DNA of 58,044 nucleotides, from NCBI GenBank assembly GCA_016219225.1, contig JACRBX010000093.1, positions 1-58,044 on the forward strand, written 5' to 3'. The translations under genes and the position numbers were made by a program. The notes beneath the pieces are model-generated. The model was not told the origin of the DNA. It saw only the letters and a program-made list of their open reading frames with translations, and did not search any database. Positions 42,285 through 49,021 of the stretch are shown in pieces (position 1 is the stretch's first letter; every line of letters starts with the position of its first letter). This DNA comes from Deltaproteobacteria bacterium (GTDB taxonomy: Bacteria > Desulfobacterota > RBG-13-43-22).

Positions 42285-43463
42285 TCACATCTTTTTGAAA
42301 ACGATCGCCCCATTGCAGCCCCCGAAACCTGAGGCTGTTTTTAGACAACACCCCACTTCTTTGGTCCCATGATCGGTCAGGACATTGAGTCTTTGGGAAG
42401 TCCCGGGGGTCTCAAACCCAGCCGACCGGAAGAGTTCGTTTTTCCGCAGGGACTCAATGGCCAGGGCCGATTCGATGACCCCGGCTGCTCCGAGGGTATG
42501 TCCGAAATAACCCTTGAAACTGTTGACGGGCACCGATTCCAGGCCTGACCGTGAAAAGGCCCTGGCTTCCATCTCATCATTGTACTCGGTGGCTGTTCCG
42601 TGGGCGGAAAGGTAATCGATGTCCGAAGGGGTCAGGGCCGCTTCGTTTAAGGCCCCGCGGATGGCCAGCACAAGCCCTTCGCCGGTGCGGGAAGGCCCGG
42701 AAATGTGATGGGCGTCGTTGCTGGAAGCCCCCCCGGCCACGATGATTTTCTCGGACAAACCATCGGCAGAAGGGTCCCGGCTCAGCGCTACCGTGGCGCA
42801 GCCTTCACCGAGAGACAGCCCATCCCGGGAGAGATCAAAAGGCTTGCAAGGCTTGGGGCTGAGGGCTCGAAAGGACTGAAAACCGGAGACCACGAATTCC
42901 GTTACCAGGTCGCCTCCGGTGACAATGACATGGTCAAACCGACCGGCCTGGATAAGCCGCGAACCGGTGATAAGGGCCAGCACACCGGAGATGCAGGCAT
43001 TCGAAACCACCAGGGGTTTGTTCGGATTGCCGAAGAAAGTCCGAAGGACCTCGGCTAATTTCCATAGATAAAGGCGTTCCGGACCGATTTCCGGATAGCG
43101 GTTCTTCTCCAGGAGATCGATGTTGCCCTTGGTTGTCGACAGAACCAGGAGGGTTCGGGAATCCCTTATGTTTATTCCGGAGTCTTTCAAGGCCTCTGAA
43201 ATCGATAAAATGTGCATCTTTTCCAGACGGGTGAAGGGACCCGGATGAAGACCGAGGCGATCCCGGTCAAGAGATACCTGGAAACGTTGCGCGAGTTGCC
43301 GGGTATCGATAAGAGACAGGGGAACGGAAAGGGATCCGGGATTCCCGCAAGAATGGATGCGGACCCCGGTTTGTCCGGCCTTTATGCGCCGACAGTGCCC
43401 GGAAGTGGAAAAGCCAAGTGATGAGATGATATTGGTGTTTCCTACGAAAATATCCATTTTCAA
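42285..43463 (-). CDS. Beta-ketoacyl-ACP synthase (flexirubin-cluster type)
   Basis: 392 residues with an intact active site: VSNACISGVLAL with Cys157, SAHGTATEYND and NSFKGYFGHTLGAAG. The N-terminus is shorter and more divergent than FabF and resembles KSs of Bacteroidetes flexirubin/dialkylresorcinol clusters. The ATG overlaps the plsY stop (ATGA). Paired with the half-KS protein it would form a second KS/CLF-like couple. Confidence 0.9.
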   Translation of the reverse strand: MKMDIFVGNTNIISSLGFSTSGHCRRIKAGQTGVRIHSCGNPGSLSVPLSLIDTRQLAQRFQVSLDRDRLGLHPGPFTRLEKMHILSISEALKDSGINIRDSRTLLVLSTTKGNIDLLEKNRYPEIGPERLYLWKLAEVLRTFFGNPNKPLVVSNACISGVLALITGSRLIQAGRFDHVIVTGGDLVTEFVVSGFQSFRALSPKPCKPFDLSRDGLSLGEGCATVALSRDPSADGLSEKIIVAGGASSNDAHHISGPSRTGEGLVLAIRGALNEAALTPSDIDYLSAHGTATEYNDEMEARAFSRSGLESVPVNSFKGYFGHTLGAAGVIESALAIESLRKNELFRSAGFETPGTSQRLNVLTDHGTKEVGCCLKTASGFGGCNGAIVFKKM

Positions 43464-44047
43464 GGGAGTTTTTTTTTGTTCATTTTTATTCGATAAGCCA
43501 CAAGATTAGGTTTGTGGGCTTTAAGGATTAAGGCCATGGTTAAACCTGTACCGATCATCACAGGCCAGGCCCAGGAGAAATGGATCATGGTTCCCAATCC
43601 CAAAACCGCGATCATAAAAAAAGACCCGATAAAGGGCTGACGAAAAAGTCCATAGGCTAAGAGCCAAGCCAAACAAGAAACTCCGGCCAAAACAGGAGAG
43701 ATGAAGATAGTAAATCCAAGAAAGCTGGCAACCCCCTTACCGCCTCGGAACCCGTGAAACAAGGGCTTTTGGTTCCCAGCCACGAGGACAAATCCTAAGA
43801 GGGGGACTAATGGACCAGGCAAAAACCAAACCCCGATTTGAGCGATGGTTCCGGCACGTCCCATATCCAGTACGAGGATCACCAGACCCCAAAATTTGCC
43901 GACCTGCCGGGAGACGTTGGTGGTCCCGGCGTTGCCGCTGTACTGGTCCCTGGGATCGCCTTTTCCAAGTAACTTAAACAGTATAATGGAAAAATTAATT
44001 GAAGCGGCCAGATAGGTGGCTACGCTCAACAATATCACGTTTCTCAT
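43460..44047 (-). CDS. plsY: PlsY-like glycerol-3-phosphate acyltransferase (divergent)
   Basis: A five-helix membrane protein of 195 residues. PlsY uses acyl-phosphate to acylate glycerol-3-phosphate. Motif 1 is present (YSGNAGTTNVSRQ) and the glycine-lysine motif 2 is FHGFRGGKGVAS, but the His that normally precedes motif 2 (GH) is Asn (GNQKP), and the C-terminal motif is degenerate (HKPNLVAYRIKMNKKK). It may therefore prefer an unusual acyl-phosphate or acceptor. It is the first gene of the minus-strand unit that ends in the MMPL exporter. With the FakA-FakB fusion it suggests a private acyl-phosphate pathway. Confidence 0.85.
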   Translation of the reverse strand: MRNVILLSVATYLAASINFSIILFKLLGKGDPRDQYSGNAGTTNVSRQVGKFWGLVILVLDMGRAGTIAQIGVWFLPGPLVPLLGFVLVAGNQKPLFHGFRGGKGVASFLGFTIFISPVLAGVSCLAWLLAYGLFRQPFIGSFFMIAVLGLGTMIHFSWAWPVMIGTGLTMALILKAHKPNLVAYRIKMNKKKLP

Positions 44048-44136
44048 TCGTCTATTAATCCGGAGGACCTGTGGGTTTCAGTGTTTAGCAGGTTACCGCT
44101 CTGTCCCGGCCGGGCAGGAGTTCTTCTCCGGGGTCT

Positions 44137-44275
44137 TCAGGTTTCTCGAGGCCACGTCTTCTCCACTGCCTTGCGCAGGCTCCATTTCAGCAGGATGTCG
44201 CCATAGGTAATACAACGAAATAGATAAAAAGGGAAGACCAAATTGAGCAGGTCGGGGGGAATTGAAATTCGCTTG
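44137..44275 (-). pseudogene. Degraded C-terminal fragment of a deacetylase paralogue
   Basis: On the minus strand this stretch reads, in one frame, LLNLVFPFYLFRCITYGD followed by ILLKWSLRKAVEKTWPRET and a stop. The intact deacetylase at 36279-37490 ends HLVFLLGIFLTGRDCLKYGD, ILLRWGLHKMVEKASGRKT, stop. DNA similarity continues past the stop for about 30 bases (GGAGAAgAAcTCCTGCCCGG against ggagaaaataccctgcccgg). No start or catalytic domain remains. The fragment sits directly upstream of plsY in the same direction. Confidence 0.75.
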
Positions 44276-44301
44276 ACAAGTTAATTTGGACTGGGTTATA
44301 T
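44273..44301 (+). promoter_or_regulatory. Sigma70-type promoter of the PadR gene
   Basis: TTGACA at 44273-44278 and TTATAT at 44296-44301 with a 17-base spacer. The likely start of transcription, near 44308, is just before the operator. Confidence 0.65.
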
Positions 44302-44313
44302 ATTAACTAACGT

Positions 44314-44335
44314 ATATATGAACTAATTCATATAT
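44314..44335. promoter_or_regulatory. Perfect 9-bp dyad operator (ATATATGAA-ctaa-TTCATATAT)
   Basis: Exact palindromic arms around a 4-base centre, right behind the PadR promoter. The form fits the AT-rich dyads bound by PadR dimers, so autoregulation is likely. It may also act on the divergent plsY unit. Confidence 0.7.
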
Positions 44336-44351
44336 TATGGGAGAATTAAAC

Positions 44352-44942
44352 ATGTCGCTGCCTCATGCCCTTTTGGGGCTGATCCGGTATCAACCGGCCA
44401 CCGGTTATGATTTGAAAAATACTTTCGGGAAGTCCATCCATTTTTTCTGGAATGCGGCTCTGCCCCATATTTACCGCACCCTTAAACAGATGGAAGGTCA
44501 GGGGTGGATTACCTCGACCGTTGAACACCAGGATGGGAAACCGAGCCGGAAGGTCTACCAGGTGACCAAGGTTGGAGAAAAAGAACTCCTCCGCTGGCTG
44601 GCCGAACCTACGGAAATGCCGGAACCACGCCAGCAGTTGCTGGTCAAGGTCTTCTTCGGAAACCAGATGCCGCCGGACCAATTCAAAAATCATCTAAGGG
44701 AATGGCGCGCTCACCATCTGGGGTTAATCAAAAAATATGAGGAGGAAGTCCTGCCGACCATCCAACATTGTTCGACCGTGCCCGGCTCTTCCGACGAAGC
44801 GTATTATTGGGGATTGACCCTTGATTTCGGCAGGCGCCAGGCCCGGATGGTCGTCGACTGGTGCGACCGGGCCTTGAAAGATCTGGAGAAGGTCAAGGGA
44901 AAGAAAAGGAAAAAATTGGTTAGACAGGATTTACAGGAATAA
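44352..44942 (+). CDS. PadR-family transcriptional regulator
   Basis: A winged-helix regulator. The N-terminal PadR domain (ALLGLIRYQPATGYDLKNTF then HIYRTLKQMEGQGWI) is followed by a C-terminal helical dimerisation domain (residues about 90-180). I choose the ATG at 44352 (MSLPHALLG), spaced properly from GGGAG; the ATG at 44337 lies against the operator. PadR proteins repress detoxification or metabolic genes until a small ligand binds. The ferredoxin gene follows and is probably the regulated partner. The last codons lie in the left arm of an inverted repeat. Confidence 0.9.
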   Translation: MSLPHALLGLIRYQPATGYDLKNTFGKSIHFFWNAALPHIYRTLKQMEGQGWITSTVEHQDGKPSRKVYQVTKVGEKELLRWLAEPTEMPEPRQQLLVKVFFGNQMPPDQFKNHLREWRAHHLGLIKKYEEEVLPTIQHCSTVPGSSDEAYYWGLTLDFGRRQARMVVDWCDRALKDLEKVKGKKRKKLVRQDLQE

Positions 44943-44971
44943 ATAATCCAAAATATCCTGTTGATCCTGTC
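44923..44971. repeat. Inverted repeat ('gacaggatttacaggat' type) overlapping the PadR 3' end
   Basis: The left arm gacaggatttacaggaat (44923-44940) encodes the last residues of the regulator (RQDLQE). The right arm atcctgttgatcctgtc (44955-44971) is its imperfect reverse complement. The repeat seems to have supplied the current C-terminus. Confidence 0.65.
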
Positions 44972-44998
44972 AAAAAAAAATATTAAAGGAGAAAAATC

Positions 44999-46084
44999 AT
45001 GGAAAAAGAAGCCTATTTGAAATTGGCCCGAGTCCTGGATACCTTGCCAAATGGATTCCCGGCAACGGAAAACGGCGTGGAACTCAAGTTACTCCAGAAA
45101 ATTTTTACCCCGGAACAAGCCGACCTTTTCTGCGATATGAGACTTTCCTTTGAAACGGCCGAACAGGTGGCCCAGAGGACCGGCCGCCCCCTGGAAGGCC
45201 TGGAAGAAAAGTTGAGAGAAATGGGCCGGGCCGGGCAGCTTTTCGCCATAGACTTCGGCGGCACCTGGGTCTTCAAGATGATGCCTTGGGTCTTTGGGAT
45301 TTATGAATTTCAAAATCCGCGGCTTGATAAGGAGTTCGCCGAACTCAATGAGGCCTTCGGGCCGGTCTATGGGAAGCAATTCTTTTCCAAGACGCCCCAA
45401 TTGATGCAGGTCCTGCCCATTGAAAAAGAGATCGTCGTGCAGCAGGAGGCCTTACCCTATGAGAGGGTTTCCAGTCTTATCGAACAGAATCAATCCTTTT
45501 GGGTCAACGACTGCATCTGCAAGAAAGAGCAAGGGCTGTTAGGCCATCCCTGCGACCGGCCCATGCAGGTCTGCCTGGCCCTGGCTCCGATACCCGGGAT
45601 CTTCGATAAGATGCCTTCTGGAAAGGTGCTTACCCGTGATGAAGCCTATGCCTTATTGAAGGAAACGGAAGAAAAAGGACTGGTGCACCTGACGGCCAAT
45701 CAGCAGGGGGGGCATATCTATATCTGTAACTGCTGCGGCTGCTGCTGCGGGGTCTTGGGGGCCATCAACCGGTTGGGCATTCCGGCCTCGAAGGTCATTA
45801 ATTCCCATTACTATGCCGAGATTGATGCGGAAAAATGTCTCAGTTGCGGGGTCTGCGCCGATGAACGCTGCCAGGTGAAGGCCATCGAAGAAGGGGAAGA
45901 AGCTTACCTGATCGATCCAGAAAGATGCATCGGTTGCGGTCTTTGCATCAGCACCTGCTCCGGCGAAGCCATTTCCCTGGTTCATAAAGATCCGGATCGG
46001 ATCACGATTCCTCCGGTCAGTGAAGAGGCCTGGTTTGAGGAACGGGGTCGGACACGGGGAGTGGATTTTTCGGCTTATAAATGA
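44999..46084 (+). CDS. Multi-cluster 4Fe-4S ferredoxin-like protein
   Basis: 361 residues. The C-terminal third has a two-cluster ferredoxin fold: CLSCGVCADERC (one residue longer than usual before the last Cys) and CIGCGLCISTCSG. Upstream lie further cysteines, NDCICKKEQG with HPCDRPMQVC, and the dense ICNCCGCCCGVLG, a family hallmark in anaerobes. The N-terminal 100 residues look like a winged-helix domain (FETAEQVAQRTGRPLEGLEE). It is soluble and probably shuttles electrons or senses redox state. It forms an operon with PadR. Confidence 0.85.
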   Translation: MEKEAYLKLARVLDTLPNGFPATENGVELKLLQKIFTPEQADLFCDMRLSFETAEQVAQRTGRPLEGLEEKLREMGRAGQLFAIDFGGTWVFKMMPWVFGIYEFQNPRLDKEFAELNEAFGPVYGKQFFSKTPQLMQVLPIEKEIVVQQEALPYERVSSLIEQNQSFWVNDCICKKEQGLLGHPCDRPMQVCLALAPIPGIFDKMPSGKVLTRDEAYALLKETEEKGLVHLTANQQGGHIYICNCCGCCCGVLGAINRLGIPASKVINSHYYAEIDAEKCLSCGVCADERCQVKAIEEGEEAYLIDPERCIGCGLCISTCSGEAISLVHKDPDRITIPPVSEEAWFEERGRTRGVDFSAYK

Positions 46085-46097
46085 AAGGAGAAAATTC

Positions 46098-47963
46098 TTA
46101 TTTAAAGGGAAGCGTGATGGTGACCGTAGTGCCTTGATTTAAGACACTTTGAATCCCTACCGTCCCTTTATGGGATTCGACGATGTGTTTGACTATGGAA
46201 AGACCCAGACCGGTTCCCCCTAATTCCCGGGACCGGGCCTTGTCTACCCGGTAAAATCTTTCAAAGATGCGGGAGAGGTGTTCCCTGGGAATGCCGATAC
46301 CGGTGTCTTCGATAGAAATTTTGATTGCAGATTGCGGAGTGCGGAATTCTTCTTGTATCGTTGGTCTGGATAGGTCAGTTTTCCCTGATTCCGAAATCCG
46401 AAATCCGAAATCCGAAATGATTTCCGCCGTCAATCGCACCTGTCCGCCCGGCGGGGTATATTTAACAGCGTTATCCAAAACATTAAACAGGGCTTGTAAA
46501 ACCCGGTCTTTTTCCCAAAAGGCCGTCAGGTTCTCGGGGATGGCGTCGATTTCTTTCGAGAAATTGATCTTTTTTTCTTTGGCTTGGTCCATGATCATCT
46601 GACCGGCGGCTTCCAGAACCTCTTTGACCGGGACTTGTTCCAGGGTAATCTTCGATTTTTCCTGAACATCCAGCTTGGCCAAATCCAATAAATCGGATAC
46701 CAGAAAATTCATCCGTTTGACATTCTTTTGCATGATGGATAAAAAACGTTTGATTTCAGGAGGATCCGGAGGGACCAGCGAAAGGAGTGTTTCAACATAC
46801 CCATTGATAGAGGTCAATGGGGTCCGGAGTTCATGGGAGGCATTGGCAACAAAATCTTGACGCACCTTTAAAAGGTATTGGAGTTCGGTCGTATCATGGA
46901 ATATGGCTACGGCCCGGGGATGCCGATAGTTCAACGTCAAGGGAACCACCTGAACTTCGAAATGCCGTGGAAGGTTTCGGCCAAAGGTCAGTTGCAATCT
47001 TTTAAAAGGGTTGCCTTTTAGAACAGTTTCCACAGAGTCCTGCAATTCACTGTTCATAAATACTTCCTGGACGGTGCGCTTCTTCCAGGAGATCTTTTCT
47101 CCCAGCACCAACGCCAGGAAGGGGTTCATTAAAATAATACGTCCCTTTTCATCGGTTATCATGACGCCTTCCTGCATGTTCGAAAGCAGGGTCTTTAACT
47201 GGCCGGTTTCCGTATCCAATAACTCCATTTTTTCGATCAGTTCATTGGCCATGCGTTCCAGGGAGGCGGTCAAATCACTGAATTCATTTTTTGGAAGGAG
47301 ATGGAAGGGCTGCTTGAGATCCCCTCCGGCCATTCTTTTTACCATGTCGGTAATTTCCCGCAGAGGACGGTTGATTCCCCAGGTTAAAAAGAAGCTGAGC
47401 AGGATCGCCAGCAACCCGGTCAATCCTCCGACCAGAGCGAGTTTCCAGCGCAAATCATCTATTAAGCCATCGAGCTGACTCAAAGGCAGGGCTAAGCGCA
47501 CATACCCCAATAACCGGTCTTTTTGGAAAATGGGTATGGCCCCGTATAAGGTATTGGCCTGCATGGTGGTGCTGAAACGGATACTTCGACCAAATCCTTT
47601 GGTTTTGGCCTCCAGGATTTCCGGACGGTAAGAATGGTCATCGACCTTGTCGATGACTTCCGGGCTCAGACCTGAATCGCCCAAGACGCGCCCATCTGTT
47701 GAAATGATAGTGACTCTTCTCTGGAGGCTAAGGCTGACCTGATTGGCCAGGGCCTGGATTTTGGATAGGCTGTATGGACCGGTAGTCATATGGTCCGAAA
47801 TCCTAAAAGCGGCCAATTTAAGCTCCCGTTTTAATTCTTCCTCCTTCTGGACCATCATGAAATGTTTAAGATTGGCTCCCAGGTAGATGGTGCTGGGAAT
47901 AACCACCACGGCAATGACTAAGATAAAGGCCGACAATATTTTCAGGTACCAGCGGAAGCTCAT
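46098..47963 (-). CDS. PhoR-like sensor histidine kinase with an inserted repeat
   Basis: A 621-residue membrane kinase: N-terminal helix, periplasmic sensor, second helix near residue 175-195, HAMP region (NRPLREITDMVKRMAGGDLK), PAS domain, phosphoacceptor FVANASHELRTPL near residue 375, and a HATPase domain with NVLDNAVKYTPPGG, DTGIGIP and GGTGLGLSIVKH. Between GGQVRLTAE and IKISIEDTGIG the sequence carries about 34 extra residues that derive from an intergenic-type repeat (46319-46425). The reading frame is kept, so the kinase may still work. It follows the PhoB-like regulator by five bases. Confidence 0.9.
   Translation of the reverse strand: MSFRWYLKILSAFILVIAVVVIPSTIYLGANLKHFMMVQKEEELKRELKLAAFRISDHMTTGPYSLSKIQALANQVSLSLQRRVTIISTDGRVLGDSGLSPEVIDKVDDHSYRPEILEAKTKGFGRSIRFSTTMQANTLYGAIPIFQKDRLLGYVRLALPLSQLDGLIDDLRWKLALVGGLTGLLAILLSFFLTWGINRPLREITDMVKRMAGGDLKQPFHLLPKNEFSDLTASLERMANELIEKMELLDTETGQLKTLLSNMQEGVMITDEKGRIILMNPFLALVLGEKISWKKRTVQEVFMNSELQDSVETVLKGNPFKRLQLTFGRNLPRHFEVQVVPLTLNYRHPRAVAIFHDTTELQYLLKVRQDFVANASHELRTPLTSINGYVETLLSLVPPDPPEIKRFLSIMQKNVKRMNFLVSDLLDLAKLDVQEKSKITLEQVPVKEVLEAAGQMIMDQAKEKKINFSKEIDAIPENLTAFWEKDRVLQALFNVLDNAVKYTPPGGQVRLTAEIISDFGFRISESGKTDLSRPTIQEEFRTPQSAIKISIEDTGIGIPREHLSRIFERFYRVDKARSRELGGTGLGLSIVKHIVESHKGTVGIQSVLNQGTTVTITLPFK
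46319..46425. repeat. Hairpin repeat inserted in frame in the kinase ATPase domain
   Basis: One arm is a tandem heptamer (on the minus strand TTTCGGA repeated four times, 46387-46418). The other arm is attgcagattgcggagtgcg at 46325-46344. The two arms match as inverted repeats at about 19 of 24 positions. The insert encodes phrases such as ISDFGFRISESG and EEFRTPQSAI, known repeat-derived peptides. Confidence 0.75.
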
Positions 47964-47968
47964 ATTCC

Positions 47969-48661
47969 TCAGACCTTGAAACGGTATCCGACGCCCCGGA
48001 CGGTTTCGATTAGATTTTGATAAGACTCCAATTTTTTGCGAATTCTACGGATATGGGTGTCAATAGTCCGCGAATAACCTTCAAAGGAATATCCCCAAAC
48101 TCTATCCAACAGGATTTCCCGGGTTTGGACCCTTCCCCGATTACGCATCAAATGGGCCAGCAGCCGAAATTCCGTGGCGGTCAAATCCAGGAATTTTTCT
48201 TCCAGTTTGACGGTATGCCCTTCCTGATCCAGGATCAGGGAATCGGCCTTCAGGAAAGAAGGGGCCCCTTGTTTCTCCCGACGGTCCAATAGTTTCTGGA
48301 TACGCAGGACAATTTCCCGGAGGCTGAAAGGCTTGACCACATAGTCGTCAGCGCCCAATTCCAGGCCCACGACCCGATCCATCTCGTCTCCTTTGGCCGT
48401 AACCATCATAATGGGAATATGTTGCAGGTCGGGGTTCCGTTTCAACTGGCGACAGACCTCCAATCCATTCAGCCCCGGAAGGAGAAGGTCCAAAAGGATC
48501 AGATCCGGCGTGTTTTTTTTGGCCAGGAGTATGGCCTGATCTCCATCCTCAGCCTGAAAGGTTTGATAACCGGCCTTTTCCAGGTTGAAATGGAGGAGTT
48601 CCCTGATATCCGGTTCGTCTTCCACAATAAGAATTTTGGGCTTGGCCATTCTGGGAATCAT
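47969..48661 (-). CDS. PhoB-like OmpR-family response regulator
   Basis: 230 residues: receiver domain with EDEPD acidic pocket, phosphorylated Asp58 (LILLDLLLPG) and switch Lys (VVKPFS), then a winged-helix domain with LTATEFRLLAHLM and the TIDTHIRRIRKKL recognition helix. The order regulator-kinase and the overall sequence fit PhoB/PhoR, but no pst or phoU genes are present. The ATG at 48649 (MAKPKILIVEDE) is a reasonable alternative start. Confidence 0.9.
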   Translation of the reverse strand: MIPRMAKPKILIVEDEPDIRELLHFNLEKAGYQTFQAEDGDQAILLAKKNTPDLILLDLLLPGLNGLEVCRQLKRNPDLQHIPIMMVTAKGDEMDRVVGLELGADDYVVKPFSLREIVLRIQKLLDRREKQGAPSFLKADSLILDQEGHTVKLEEKFLDLTATEFRLLAHLMRNRGRVQTREILLDRVWGYSFEGYSRTIDTHIRRIRKKLESYQNLIETVRGVGYRFKV

Positions 48662-49021
48662 TTTATAATGTGTTCTTTCTTATGTCTATGATTAAATGAC
48701 ATTTTATTTAAACCTTTTTTTGTTACGGGATGGTAACGAGATTGTTTTAATTCGGTTACCGGACCCTGGAAGGAAATTCTAACCCTAGATTTTTGAAATT
48801 CCTATCAATGAGGGTCTTGTTTTTCCTCCCATTGTATGTAATACCTTTAATCAGCGGATAGAATTTTAAAAAGTCCGGGAGATCCCAATTGCGTCATTCC
48901 CGTGAAAACTTGTCCTGGCCTGGATTTCCGCCTGCGCGGGAATGACGGTTTTAGGAGGTTGACATTTGTGCCTTTCCCAAGTCCGTCAACGATGACCATA
49001 CCTTATTAACAGGAGAAGCCG
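48662..49021. other. Gap between the regulator and the phospholipase-like gene
   Basis: No gene is visible. A dyad GTTAC-gggatg-GTAAC (48722-48737) lies about 65 bases upstream of the regulator start and could be its operator. The right half holds a repeat (48893-48946) listed separately. Confidence 0.4.
48893..48946. repeat. Inverted repeat (GTCATTCCCG...CGGGAATGAC)
   Basis: Exact 10-bp arms at 48893-48902 and 48937-48946, with 'cctggatttccgcctgcgcg' leading into the right arm. This is a widespread bacterial intergenic repeat type. It lies about 75 bases before the phospholipase-like gene. Confidence 0.75.

Noticed and set aside
10982-44047. Reading the cluster simply as a standard aryl polyene pathway
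   Set aside because: Shared core genes support a relation, but the missing starter enzymes, the radical SAM set, CrtI-like protein, PlsY/PlsC and fatty acid kinase fusion are not part of standard aryl polyene clusters.
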